Source: Kiloniellales bacterium (GTDB taxonomy: Bacteria > Pseudomonadota > Alphaproteobacteria > Kiloniellales > JAKSBE01). From it: a DNA stretch of 64,000 nucleotides. This document shows, piece after piece, positions 45,740 to 54,341 of this stretch. Position numbers and translations under genes: made by a program. The notes under the pieces are model-generated. The model was not told the origin of the DNA. It ran no database searches and saw only the letters and a list, made by a program, of their open reading frames with translations. How positions within the stretch are numbered: the stretch's first letter is position 1; the number at the start of each line of letters is the position of its first letter. The DNA lies in assembly GCA_030066685.1 (NCBI GenBank), contig JASJBF010000010.1, forward strand, positions 1-64,000, read 5' to 3'.

Positions 45740-46906
45740 ATGAACAAAAAACTTCTGCTCGGTACCACGGCCCTGGTTGCTGGTGGTGTCGTCGCGGCCG
45801 ACATGGCCGAAGCGGCGGATCCGCTTCGCCTGGAAGTTCGCGGCTACCGCAACGAGGCCTTCGGTGTCGTTAGCGTCGAGAGCGACGTCGAAAACGAGAA
45901 CTTCGGCAACACCAACCACCGGTCGGACGGTGAAATTCACTTCCGCGGTTCGACGACCCTAGACAACGGCATCGAAGTCGGTGTCCGGGTCGAGCTGGAA
46001 GCCTTCACCAACGGCGACCAGATCGACGAGAACTACGTCTTCCTCGAGGGCGGGTTCGGGCGTCTCCTGCTCGGTTCCGACGACCCGGCGCCGTACATTC
46101 AGGCGGTCGTCGCCCCCGCCGTCGGTGCGCCGATCAACTCGGGCTGGCTGTCCGACTTCATTCCGGAGCCCGCCGGCTTCCAGACCGGCTCCTTCTCGAC
46201 CACGCCCGAGATCTCGGTCGACGACAACATGATCACCTACTTCTCGCCGCGCTTCGCCGGCTTCCAGCTCGGCGTCAGCTACATCCCGCAGGTGGACGGC
46301 GACAATCCTGACACGGCCGACAACGGCGCGCCCTTCAACGCTGGTGAGGGTAGCAACACCACGAACCGTGACTTCCAGCGCGATCACGGCTTCGCGACCG
46401 GCATCAACTACACCAACAGCTTCAACGGCATCGACGTTTCCGCTGCCGGTGGCTTCCAGTACATCGACGGGCCGGACGACAATAATAACTTCGACGCCGA
46501 TGGCGGCGGCTTTGACGGCACGAAAGTCAACGACATCCAGGAAGTCTATGCCTACAACGGTGGCCTGAACATCGGCTTCGGCGGTTTCACCTTCGGCGGA
46601 TCGATCGGCGGCTTCGACATCGACAGCCAGGGTGCCAACCACGGCTTCCACTGGGACGTCGGCCTGTCCTACGAGACCGGCCCTTGGGGCGTCTCCGGCA
46701 CCTTCATCGCCGGCGAGCGTGAAGGCGGCGACACCACAAGTGACGAAGACGAGTCGTTGGGCGCAGCGATCGCGGTCAGCTACGTGCTCGGCCCGGGCGT
46801 GAAGACGTCTTTCACCGGCATGTACGCCGACTACGACGCCGGCGAAGACAACACCGACGACGGCGAGGGCTTCGGCGGTGTCCTGACCCTGCGGGTGGAC
46901 TTCTAA
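45740..46906 (+). CDS. Gram-negative trimeric-type porin, 388 aa
   Basis: Signal peptide of about 25 residues (MNKKLLLGTTALVAGGVVAADMAEA). The mature protein alternates polar/hydrophobic strands in the pattern of a 16-strand barrel: LRLEVRGYRNEAFGVV, IHFRGSTTLDNGIEVGVRVELEA, VFLEGGFGRLLLG, YFSPRFAGFQLGVSYIPQ, LSYETGPWGVSGTF; it ends in the terminal aromatic F (LTLRVDF) needed for Bam recognition. It is rich in Asp/Asn in loops. A strong terminator follows. It is probably abundant in the outer membrane. Confidence 0.94.
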   Translation: MNKKLLLGTTALVAGGVVAADMAEAADPLRLEVRGYRNEAFGVVSVESDVENENFGNTNHRSDGEIHFRGSTTLDNGIEVGVRVELEAFTNGDQIDENYVFLEGGFGRLLLGSDDPAPYIQAVVAPAVGAPINSGWLSDFIPEPAGFQTGSFSTTPEISVDDNMITYFSPRFAGFQLGVSYIPQVDGDNPDTADNGAPFNAGEGSNTTNRDFQRDHGFATGINYTNSFNGIDVSAAGGFQYIDGPDDNNNFDADGGGFDGTKVNDIQEVYAYNGGLNIGFGGFTFGGSIGGFDIDSQGANHGFHWDVGLSYETGPWGVSGTFIAGEREGGDTTSDEDESLGAAIAVSYVLGPGVKTSFTGMYADYDAGEDNTDDGEGFGGVLTLRVDF

Positions 46907-46933
46907 GTCACACTTCGCTCGAAACAGACTCCG

Positions 46934-46967
46934 AAGGGGGATGGCTCCGCCATCCCCCTTTCCTCTT
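46934..46967 (+). terminator. Strong rho-independent terminator after the porin
   Basis: AAGGGGGATGG (46934-46944) pairs perfectly with CCATCCCCCTT (46950-46960) around CTCCG, then TCCTCTT. It lies 27 bases after the porin stop. Confidence 0.9.
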
Positions 46968-47050
46968 GGCCGCGGTCTCGCTAGAAAGCCCGGGTTCGGT
47001 GGTTCTTAAAGCGCCGGATCTTCCCGAGGTTCAGAGAGGCGGACGCGGCC

Positions 47051-47902
47051 GTGGCAGGCATCATCTGGCTGGCATCCTACCAGAAATCCGGAAACACCTG
47101 GGTCCGCGCCTTCCTGGCCAACCTGCTGCGCAACCCTGACCGGCCCCTGCCGATCAACGACTTGCCGAACTTCACGCTCGGCGACGGTTTCCTGATCCAC
47201 TTCGAGAGGCTGAGCGGCAAACCCGCTGCCGAGCTGACGGCAGCCGAGTTCCACGCCCTGAGGCCGCGGCTCCACCAGTGGTTCGCGCAGTCGAGCCAGG
47301 ACGATCGCTTCGTCAAGACCCACAATGCCTGCGTCTCCATCGAAGGCCAGCCGCTGATCACGCCGGCCGCGACGGCCGGAGCGATCTACATCCTGCGCAA
47401 CCCGCTGGACGTGACGGTCTCCTTCGCCCACCACCATCAGATCGGCCTGGATGAGGCGGTCGACCGGATCTGCGACGACCGCAACATCATCCCGGCAAGC
47501 TCGAACCAGCGCGAGCAGTACCTGCTGTCCTGGTCGACCCATGTGAACAGCTGGCTGAAGGCGCCTGGCCTCAAACGCCACGTGCTGCGCTACGAGGACA
47601 TGGTGGCGAGCCCGCGGAAGACCTTCGGCGGCCTGGTCGCGTTTCTCGGCCTGCCGGACGACCCGGCCCGGCTCAAGAAGGCGATCCGCTTCAGTTCCTT
47701 TAAGGAGCTCTCGGGCCAGGAGCGAAAGGAACGCTTCGTCGAGTCCCGGCCCGACGGCAAGTCAGCCTTCTTCCGCAAGGGCAAGGTCGGCGCCTGGCGC
47801 GACGCCCTGAGCGACGCCCAGGTCGCCAAGATCGTCGAGACCCAGGGCGAGACCATGAAGGCCTTCGGCTATCTCGACCGGAAGGGCCGGCCGACAGGCT
47901 AG
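47051..47902 (+). CDS. Sulfotransferase domain protein, 283 aa
   Basis: GTG start at 47051. PAPS 5'-phosphosulfate loop WLASYQKSGNTWVRAFL at the N-terminus and the 3'-phosphate motif YILRNPLDVTVSFAHH near residue 115. The C-terminal GKVGAWRDALSDAQ (K-x-G-x-x-G/A-x-W-R type) completes the Sulfotransfer_1 pattern. Acceptor unknown. It is the second sulfotransferase within 4 kb, with the porin between them, and the two belong to different subfamilies. Confidence 0.93.
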   Translation: MAGIIWLASYQKSGNTWVRAFLANLLRNPDRPLPINDLPNFTLGDGFLIHFERLSGKPAAELTAAEFHALRPRLHQWFAQSSQDDRFVKTHNACVSIEGQPLITPAATAGAIYILRNPLDVTVSFAHHHQIGLDEAVDRICDDRNIIPASSNQREQYLLSWSTHVNSWLKAPGLKRHVLRYEDMVASPRKTFGGLVAFLGLPDDPARLKKAIRFSSFKELSGQERKERFVESRPDGKSAFFRKGKVGAWRDALSDAQVAKIVETQGETMKAFGYLDRKGRPTG

Positions 47903-47932
47903 CCCGGCTTGATTCGGGCCCCACCAGGACCG

Positions 47933-48634
47933 ATGATCGCCGCCATGGACAGCCGAGAGCAAGACAGCATCGAGAGCCGCCTGGCCGTGGTGCGGGCCCG
48001 CATCGGCAAGGCTGCGCGCCAGGCCGGGCGCCGGCCCGAGGCGGTCACCCTGGTCGCGGTCTCCAAGACCCATGGTCCGGAGGCGGTGGCCGCTGCACTG
48101 GCGGCCGGGCAGACGGTCTTCGGCGAGAACCGCGTGCAGGAGGCGCAGGCCAAGTACCCGGACATCCAGGCCCGGCATCCCGAGCTCCGCCTGCACCTGA
48201 TTGGCCCGCTGCAGAGCAACAAGGCCGGCGACGCGGTCCGCCTCTTCGACTGCATCGAGACCCTGGACCGGCCCAAGCTGGCAAGAGCCTTGGCCAAGGA
48301 GATGGCCAAGGCGGGGCGCCGGCCGGACTGCCTGATCCAGGTCAACACCGGCGAGGAGCCGCAGAAGGCCGGGGTCAGACCCGAGGGCGCTGCCGAGCTG
48401 ATCCGGCTGGTTCGCGACGAGCTGGCGCTGCCCCTGAAGGGCTTGATGTGCATCCCGCCGATCGACGAGACGCCCGCACCGCATTTCGCTTTGCTTCGAG
48501 AGCTGGCCAAGGCCGCGGGCCTGCCCTGGCTGTCCATGGGCATGAGCGGCGATTTCGAGACCGCGATCCGTTTCGGCGCCACCCACGTCCGGGTCGGCAC
48601 CGCCGTTTTCGGGGCCCGCGCGCCGCAGGCGTGA
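47933..48634 (+). CDS. PLP homeostasis protein, YggS/PROSC family
   Basis: Start at ATG 47933 with AGGA 3 bases upstream; an ATG at 47945 is also possible. 233 residues. The PLP lysine lies in VTLVAVSKTHG, with FGENRVQEAQAKY, LHLIGPLQSNKA, GLMCIPP and LSMGMSGDFETAIRFGATHVRVGTAVFG, all diagnostic. It binds pyridoxal phosphate without racemase activity and buffers vitamin B6. It is 30 bases after the sulfotransferase, perhaps co-transcribed. Confidence 0.95.
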   Translation: MIAAMDSREQDSIESRLAVVRARIGKAARQAGRRPEAVTLVAVSKTHGPEAVAAALAAGQTVFGENRVQEAQAKYPDIQARHPELRLHLIGPLQSNKAGDAVRLFDCIETLDRPKLARALAKEMAKAGRRPDCLIQVNTGEEPQKAGVRPEGAAELIRLVRDELALPLKGLMCIPPIDETPAPHFALLRELAKAAGLPWLSMGMSGDFETAIRFGATHVRVGTAVFGARAPQA

Positions 48635-48718
48635 GCGCCCTTGCCCGCGCCGCCCCGGAGCGCCGGCCGCGGGCCAGGGCTTATGGCTTACGAGGCGGTC
48701 ACGTCTGATTCAAACCGA

Positions 48719-48745
48719 CGGCTCAGGTCGCTCTGGCCTGAGCCG
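48719..48745. repeat. Inverted repeat downstream of the YggS gene
   Basis: CGGCTCAGG (48719-48727) and CCTGAGCCG (48737-48745) form a 9-bp stem, followed by TTCTC. It may be a weak terminator. GGCTCAG/CTGAGCC also occurs in the palindrome at 51400-51424. Confidence 0.5.
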
Positions 48746-48832
48746 TTCTCGATCCCGAGACAACACCCGCCGGCGGGCTGGAAGCCGCGCGCGCCCTCCG
48801 ATAAAGTGGCGTCGAAGCTCGGGAGAGCCAGG

Positions 48833-49183
48833 ATGTCGGTGACCATCTACCACAATCCCCGCTGCAGCAAGTCACGCCAGACCTTGGCCCTGCTGGAGGA
48901 GCGGGGCGTGGCGCCGCAGGTGGTGCGCTACCTGGAGACCCCGCCCGACGCCGGCACCCTGAAGCGCATCCTCGGCCTGCTGGGGCTCGCCCCGCGCGAC
49001 CTGATGCGCCGCAAGGAGGCGGCCTACACGGAGCTGGGCCTCGCCGATCCGGGGCTCGGCGAGGAGGCCTTGATCCGCGCCCTGGTCGAGAACCCGATCC
49101 TGATCGAGCGGCCCATCGTGGTCGCCGGAGACCGGGCGGCGCTGGGCCGCCCGCCGGAGGCCGTGCTCGACATCCTGCCCTGA
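48833..49183 (+). CDS. ArsC-family arsenate reductase-like protein (glutaredoxin type)
   Basis: 116 residues from ATG 48833; ribosome site GGGAGAGCCAGG. Catalytic Cys lies in TIYHNPRCSKSRQTL (C11), with RYLETPPDAGTLKRIL and the Arg-containing ILIERPIVVAGDRAALGRPPEAV typical of ArsC. It may reduce arsenate with glutathione; no arsB, acr3 or arsR gene is nearby, so a role in arsenic resistance is not established by context. Confidence 0.9.
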   Translation: MSVTIYHNPRCSKSRQTLALLEERGVAPQVVRYLETPPDAGTLKRILGLLGLAPRDLMRRKEAAYTELGLADPGLGEEALIRALVENPILIERPIVVAGDRAALGRPPEAVLDILP

Positions 49184-49207
49184 GGCCCCGGCCCGAGCCC
49201 TCCAGGT

Positions 49208-50332
49208 TCAGAACTGATGGCCGAAGCGCCGGGCCTTGGTGTCCAGGTAGTCCGCGTTGTGCGGGTTGGAGGGGATGACCAGCGGCACCCGCTCGGTCAC
49301 CTCGATGCCCAGGCGGGCCATGGCCTGCTCCTTCTGCGGATTGTTGGTCAGCAGCCGGATCCGATCGATGCCGAGCATCCCGAGCATGCTGGCCGCCGGC
49401 ACGAAGATCCGCTCGTCCGGGTCGAAGCCGAGCTGCTCGTTGGCCTCGAGCGTGTCCGCGCCCCGGTCCTGCAGGCCGTACGCGCGCAGCTTGTTGGCCA
49501 GGCCGATGCCCCGGCCCTCCTGCGCGAGGTAGAGCAACACCCCGCTGCCGGCCTTGGCGATGGTCTGGATCGCGCCGCGCAGCTGGTCGCCGCAGTCGCA
49601 ACGCAGGCTGCCGAGAAGATCGCCGGTCAGGCATTCGGAATGCAGGCGGACCAGCGCCGGCGCCTCGGGCGTGCCGATCACGATGGCCAGGTGCTCGAAG
49701 CCGCCATTGCGCGGCCGGAAGGTGATGATCCGGGCGTTCTCCGCATCGAACAGCGGAACCCGCGCCTCGGACACCCGGTCCAGGGCCTCGGCCGTGGCGA
49801 TCCGGTAGGCGCTGATCGCGTCCGCCGGGACCCGGAGGATCTCGGCCGGCAGGGCGGTCGCCGCCCTGGCATCGAGCTCGCAGAGCGCCGCCGCGGGCAG
49901 CAGGTGGGCGAGCTTGGTCAGCTCGATCGCGGCCTCGGCGAGGCCGCTCGCGGTTTCCGCGACCACCGTTTCACGGCTATGGGAATCCGCTGCGAAGGGC
50001 TCGGGCAGCAAAGGGTCGGCGAGGGCCCGCAAGGCCTTCGCCGAGGCCTCTCCCAGGGACAGGCAGAGCACGCCGCCGTCGCCATCCGAGGCCAGGCCCA
50101 GGGCCAGGGCGCGGCGCCGGGTCAGCGCGAGGCGGGGCTCGGATCCGCCGAGCCGGCGCAGCGCCTCCAGCCCGGCCGGACTCGCCAGCTCGGCCGAAGC
50201 GACCAGGGCGTGGCGGTCCTGCGCCCCCAGGATCAGCAGGGACCGGCCGCGGCGCAGCTCGCCGATCGCACGATCGACCGCGCGCAGCGGGAATTCCGGC
50301 GTAACCGCCTCAGATTTCAGCGTTTTCAGCAT
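49208..50332 (-). CDS. ribA: GTP cyclohydrolase II with degenerate RibB-like N-terminal domain
   Basis: Start at ATG 50332 with AGGACCGGAG upstream; 374 residues. The C-terminal RibA domain (about 180-374) is intact: zinc Cys in HSECLTGDLLGSLRCDCGDQL, the catalytic AQEGRGIGLANKLRAY and LLTNNPQKEQAM. The N-terminal 170 residues align with DHBP synthase (AIGELRRGRSLLILGAQDRHALVASAELASP, quoted in part as LLILGAQDRHALVASAELA), but the acidic catalytic motif D-D-E-D-R-E-N-E-G-D is replaced, so RibB activity is probably lost. Riboflavin pathway. Confidence 0.93.
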   Translation of the reverse strand: MLKTLKSEAVTPEFPLRAVDRAIGELRRGRSLLILGAQDRHALVASAELASPAGLEALRRLGGSEPRLALTRRRALALGLASDGDGGVLCLSLGEASAKALRALADPLLPEPFAADSHSRETVVAETASGLAEAAIELTKLAHLLPAAALCELDARAATALPAEILRVPADAISAYRIATAEALDRVSEARVPLFDAENARIITFRPRNGGFEHLAIVIGTPEAPALVRLHSECLTGDLLGSLRCDCGDQLRGAIQTIAKAGSGVLLYLAQEGRGIGLANKLRAYGLQDRGADTLEANEQLGFDPDERIFVPAASMLGMLGIDRIRLLTNNPQKEQAMARLGIEVTERVPLVIPSNPHNADYLDTKARRFGHQF

Positions 50333-50460
50333 CTCCGGTCCTGCGACTTTACGAAATGTGGCGCCTCGTGTCACCTTCAACGCCGGTCGGGGCCGCTTGG
50401 GCCCGGACTCCCTTCGTGGATGTTCGGCTGTCGAGGCAGGGCGCCGCTTTCGAGGCTCGC

Positions 50461-51324
50461 ATGTCAGATACGGTCTACCTTCACTACGATCAAGCTCAGC
50501 TCGACGCCCAGATCAATCTCCGGGCCCGCTGGCCGGAGCACCCGGCCTACTTCGCCAAATGGGCCGAGGACAGCGCGGCCTTCCGAGCCGGGCGGGCCGC
50601 GCGGCTGGACTTGCGCTATGGACTCACCGCCGGCCAGACCCTCGACCTCTTCCCCGCCGAAGGCGGCCCGGCCCCCCTGATCGCCTTCATCCACGGCGGC
50701 TACTGGCAGGCCTTGGACAAGTCGGACTTCAGCCATCTGGGCGCCGCCTTCCTGGACTGGGGCATCGCCTACGCCTCGCTGAACTACGACCTGGCGCCGG
50801 ATGCCAGGATCGGCGAGATGGTCGTCCAGATCCGCAGCGCCTTCGCCTGGCTCCAGGCCGAGGCGCCAGCCCTCGGCCTCGACCCGCGGCGCATCGTCGC
50901 CCTGGGCCATTCGGCGGGCGGCCACCTGGCGGCCATGGCCCTGGCCACGGACTGGCAGGCCGGCTTCGGCCTCGCGCAGCCGGCGCTGGCGGCCGCCGGC
51001 TCGATCAGCGGGATCTACGACCTCGAGCCGATGCGGCTCTGCTACCAGCAGCCGGTGCTGCAGATCGACCCGGAGACGGTCCGGGACATGAGCCCGTTGC
51101 GAGTCCCGCCGCCGCCGGGCGCGCGTCTGGTCTGCGCCGTTGGCGGCGAGGAGACGGATGAGTTCCTGCGCCAGCAGACGGCCTTCGCGGCCGCGTGGCG
51201 GCGGCAGGGCGCGGACCTCGACGAATTCGTGATCGAAGCGCAAACCCACTTCTCGATCCTCGACCTGCTGCTCACGCCGGAGCATCCGCTGACCGCCCGG
51301 CTCATCGCCCTGACCGGTGCCTAG
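50461..51324 (+). CDS. Alpha/beta hydrolase, arylformamidase/HSL-like
   Basis: Start at ATG 50461 (MSDTVYLHYDQAQLDAQINL); 287 residues. Oxyanion motif FIHGGYWQALDKSDFSHL and the nucleophile S151 in LGHSAGGHLAAMALA; GIAYASLNYDLAPDA and a C-terminal His in AQTHFSILD fit the triad. The HGGYW plus NYDL pattern resembles kynurenine formamidase-like hydrolases. Substrate unknown. It is divergent from ribA across 128 bases. A paired palindromic repeat starts in its stop codon. Confidence 0.92.
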   Translation: MSDTVYLHYDQAQLDAQINLRARWPEHPAYFAKWAEDSAAFRAGRAARLDLRYGLTAGQTLDLFPAEGGPAPLIAFIHGGYWQALDKSDFSHLGAAFLDWGIAYASLNYDLAPDARIGEMVVQIRSAFAWLQAEAPALGLDPRRIVALGHSAGGHLAAMALATDWQAGFGLAQPALAAAGSISGIYDLEPMRLCYQQPVLQIDPETVRDMSPLRVPPPPGARLVCAVGGEETDEFLRQQTAFAAAWRRQGADLDEFVIEAQTHFSILDLLLTPEHPLTARLIALTGA

Positions 51325-51436
51325 AGCATGATCGTGTCACACCGACATGGTGTGACACGTGAATCATGCTCTAACCTGTTAAAATAGATCAAGATTCACG
51401 GCTCAGATTGATTCAATCTGAGCCGATCTTGATCTA
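51323..51436. repeat. Two adjacent long palindromes after the alpha/beta hydrolase
   Basis: Palindrome 1: AGAGCATGATCGTGTCACACC (51323-51343) against GGTGTGACACGTGAATCATGCTCT (51349-51372), shown here in its arms. Palindrome 2: TAGATCAAGAT (51385-51395) with ATCTTGATCTA (51426-51436), enclosing GGCTCAGATTGA / TCAATCTGAGCC (51400-51411 and 51413-51424). The remaining 275 bases up to 51711 hold no gene that I can support; the response-regulator promoter must lie there. Confidence 0.75.
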
Positions 51437-51711
51437 GAGCCGGGTGACAAGGCGCTTGCAGCGGGACGATACGGCGCCGAATCGGCTTCATTCGGCTGGA
51501 CGGGATCGGGGTCAGGTTCCGCCGCCTTGGGCCCGGCGCCTTGAACCGTTCAGCGGCGGATGATATCTGACACGGTAAAGACTTCGCCGTGCGCGCGCGC
51601 CGGCCCGGCCCGGAGAGACTCGGCCTCCGTCGTCGCGGCTCGACCGACGACATCCCAAGCGCCTGTCGGCACGGCAAGAAGCGGGGAAAGGGGCCTTCGG
51701 ACCGGCAAGCC

Positions 51712-52407
51712 ATGAATGCGACTCCAGGCAAGAAGATTCTGCTCGTCGACGACGACGAGGCGCTGCGGCAGTCCCTCGGCGAGCAGCTCCGACTGCACGA
51801 GGAGTTCTCGACCGTCGAGGCCGGCAACGGCGGCGATGCCCTGGAGCTGGCCAAGCAGGAGTACTTCGACGCCATCCTGCTGGACGTCGGCCTGCCCGAC
51901 ATGGACGGCCGGGAGGTCTGCCGCCTGATGCGGCGCAACGGCGTCAAGTCGCCGATCATCATGCTGACCGCCGCCGAATCCGATGCCGACACCATCCTCG
52001 GCCTCGATGCCGGCGCCAACGATTACGTCACCAAGCCCTTCAAGCTCGGCGTCCTGCTCGCCCGGTTGCGGGCCCAGCTGCGCCAGCACGAGCAGAGCGA
52101 AGACGCCGTCTTCACCATCGGCCCCTATACCTTTCGTCCCAGCGCAAAGCTCCTGGTTCACGGCGAAACCAAGAAGAAGATCCGCCTGACCGAAAAAGAG
52201 ACGGCGATCCTGAAGTACCTCTACCGCACCGGGAACAAAGTGGTCGGCCGCGACACCCTGCTGGGCGAGGTCTGGGGCTACAATGCCTCGGTCACCACCC
52301 ACACCCTCGAGACCCATGTCTACCGCCTGCGCCAGAAGATCGAGCGGGATCCCTCAAATGCCGCGATCCTGGTCACCGAGCCGGGCGGCTATCGCCTTGC
52401 GCCCTAG
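51712..52407 (+). CDS. Orphan OmpR/PhoB-type response regulator
   Basis: Start at ATG 51712 (MNATPGKKILLVDDDEALRQ); 231 residues. Receiver domain: acidic D13-D15, phospho-acceptor D58 (AILLDVGLPDMDG), T86 (IIMLTAAES) and K108 (VTKPF). The winged-helix domain (about 130-231) has ETAILKYLYRTGNKVVGRDTLL and THTLETHVYRLRQKIE. No histidine kinase is adjacent, so the partner is elsewhere. It precedes the MBL-methyltransferase-cyclase group by about 130 bases. Confidence 0.95.
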   Translation: MNATPGKKILLVDDDEALRQSLGEQLRLHEEFSTVEAGNGGDALELAKQEYFDAILLDVGLPDMDGREVCRLMRRNGVKSPIIMLTAAESDADTILGLDAGANDYVTKPFKLGVLLARLRAQLRQHEQSEDAVFTIGPYTFRPSAKLLVHGETKKKIRLTEKETAILKYLYRTGNKVVGRDTLLGEVWGYNASVTTHTLETHVYRLRQKIERDPSNAAILVTEPGGYRLAP

Positions 52408-52539
52408 GGGCCTTTGCCGCAAGCCCGAGTCCGCCAGAGTCCGTCATAAGAGCATAGGAGGGTCTTGCGCCATGCTCGGGGCGTGTCATGCTGCCGAGGG
52501 GTCACCTTTAGGGCGGGTGCCGCCGACCGGTAGAATGGA

Positions 52540-53385
52540 GTGAAGAAAGGCAGCCCCTTGGACGATGACTTCCTGCTCCGCTTCTGGGGCGTACGCGGCT
52601 CGATTGCCTGCCCGGGGCCGCATTACGCCCGCTACGGCGGAAACACCTCCTGCATCGAGGTGCGTTGCGGACCGCACCTCCTGATCCTGGATGCGGGCAC
52701 CGGGCTCAGGGAACTGGGCAACAGCCTGAACGGCGACGCCCCGCTGGAAGCCGACATCCTGCTGACCCACACCCATGTCGACCACATCACGGGGATCCCC
52801 TTCTTCGCGCCCTTCTTCGACCAGAGGAATCGCCTGCGTCTCTGGGCCGGCCACCTCCTGCCCCAGCGCATGCTGCACGAGGTGCTGAACAAGTACATGG
52901 CCGATCCCCTCTTCCCTGTGCCGACCTCGATCTTCGGCGCGAACGTCACCTTCCACGACTTCGAGGCCGGCGAGGTGATCGCGCCCCGGCCGGACCTCAG
53001 CCTGAAGACCGCGGCGCTCAATCATCCCAACGGCGCGACCGGCTATCGATTGGACTACAACGGCCGCTCGGTCTGCTACGTGACCGACACCGAGCACGAG
53101 CCGGGCAAGCCGGACCAGAACATCCTCGGGCTGATCCAAGGCGCGCAGCTGCTGATCTACGACTGCAGCTACACCGACGAGGAATTCCCGCGCTACAAGA
53201 CCTGGGGGCATTCGACCTGGCAGGAGGGCGTCCGCCTTTGCGACGCCGCCGGGGTCGAACGCCTGGTCGTGTTCCACCACGATCCTTCCCACGACGACGC
53301 GACCATGGACGGGATCGCCGCGGCGGCCGAGGCGGCCCGGCCGGGCACCATCGTGGCGAAGGAAGGACTGGTCCTGCATCCGTGA
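52540..53385 (+). CDS. Metallo-beta-lactamase-fold hydrolase
   Basis: 281 residues from GTG 52540 (a TTG at 52558 is also possible). The opening RFWGVRGSIACPGPHYARYGGNTSC is typical of a phosphodiesterase-like MBL subfamily. Metal motif T-H77-T-H79-V-D81-H82, later LILDAGTGLRELG, ALNHPNGATGYRL, and VVFHHDPSHDD; all needed ligands are visible. It could cleave a cyclic phosphodiester, but the substrate is not read from sequence. Its TGA overlaps the methyltransferase GTG. Confidence 0.9.
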   Translation: MKKGSPLDDDFLLRFWGVRGSIACPGPHYARYGGNTSCIEVRCGPHLLILDAGTGLRELGNSLNGDAPLEADILLTHTHVDHITGIPFFAPFFDQRNRLRLWAGHLLPQRMLHEVLNKYMADPLFPVPTSIFGANVTFHDFEAGEVIAPRPDLSLKTAALNHPNGATGYRLDYNGRSVCYVTDTEHEPGKPDQNILGLIQGAQLLIYDCSYTDEEFPRYKTWGHSTWQEGVRLCDAAGVERLVVFHHDPSHDDATMDGIAAAAEAARPGTIVAKEGLVLHP

Positions 53386-54251
53386 CCCGGCCGACGCTGC
53401 GTGCGGGATTCCGGCGCCTTCGCTTCGGGCTTCAGACCGTGCTGGGCCTGGCGCCGCGCGGCTTCTTCATTCCCTACCGCTACGCCGGCGATGTCACCCC
53501 GCCCGGCCAGCGCCAGCCCTATCCGGCGGCCGAGGCCCGACTGGCCGCGGCGGCGCCCGGCTTCCGGGAGGTGCTGGGCTGGATCCAGGAGCTCGCCGAT
53601 GACCTCAAGGCAATCGGGACCGGGCCGCAGGACGGCCCGGGACGGCCGGCCCGCTGGACCCAGGACTGGTTTCCGAGGCTCGACGCTGCGGCCGCCTACG
53701 CCCTGACCCGGCGCCTCCGCCCGGCCCGCATCATCGAGGTCGGCGCCGGCCATTCGACCCGCTTCTTCGCGCGGGCCGTCGCCGACGGTGGCCTCGAGAG
53801 CCGGCTTTGCGCCATCGACCCGGCGCCGCGGGCCCGCCTGGAGGGGCTGGCCGTAGAGCACCGCCAGAGCACGTTGCAGGCGGCCGATCCCGGGGTCTTC
53901 GCGGGGCTCGGCCCCGGGGATTTCCTGTCGATCGATTCCAGCCACGTCGCCATGCCGGGCAGCGACGTCGACTTCCTGTTCGGCCGCGTGCTGCCGGACC
54001 TGCCCGCCGGCGCGCTGCTGCATATCCACGACGTCTTCCTGCCCGACGACTACCCGGCCGACTGGGCCTGGCGCGGCTACAACGAGCAACTCTTGGCGGT
54101 GCAGCTGCTGGACGGCGACCGCTGGGAGCTCGTCTTCGCCAGCCACTACGTCGCCACCCGCCTGACGAGCCACCTCGCCGGTCATGTCGTCGGCGAGCTG
54201 CCGCTTTCCGCCGGCGCCCGGGAATCGAGTCTCTGGCTGCGGCGGCGATAA
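53382..54251 (+). CDS. Class I SAM-dependent methyltransferase
   Basis: GTG start at 53382 overlapping the MBL stop (GTGA), 289 residues. SAM motif I is E119-V-G-A-G-H-S-T in ARIIEVGAGHSTRFFARAV; acidic post-I residue in CAIDPAPRARL; motif-II-like GDFLSIDSSHVAMPGSDVD; HIHDVFLPDDYP. This Methyltransf_24-like family acts on small molecules or glycans. Translation is coupled to the MBL hydrolase, suggesting a shared pathway. Confidence 0.88.
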   Translation: MTRPTLRAGFRRLRFGLQTVLGLAPRGFFIPYRYAGDVTPPGQRQPYPAAEARLAAAAPGFREVLGWIQELADDLKAIGTGPQDGPGRPARWTQDWFPRLDAAAAYALTRRLRPARIIEVGAGHSTRFFARAVADGGLESRLCAIDPAPRARLEGLAVEHRQSTLQAADPGVFAGLGPGDFLSIDSSHVAMPGSDVDFLFGRVLPDLPAGALLHIHDVFLPDDYPADWAWRGYNEQLLAVQLLDGDRWELVFASHYVATRLTSHLAGHVVGELPLSAGARESSLWLRRR

Positions 54252-54341
54252 CGCGCGGCTCACGCTAAACTGACGGCCATCCCGGGACCGGATGACCTAA
54301 ATAGGAGCCATAGAGATGAACCGCAGAGCTCCGGGGGCGAC

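Noticed and set aside
45289-45873. A plus-strand frame running from the sulfotransferase start across the gap into the porin
   Set aside because: It overlaps two convincing genes and the translation (Arg/Pro/Gly-rich with no motif) has no coding character.
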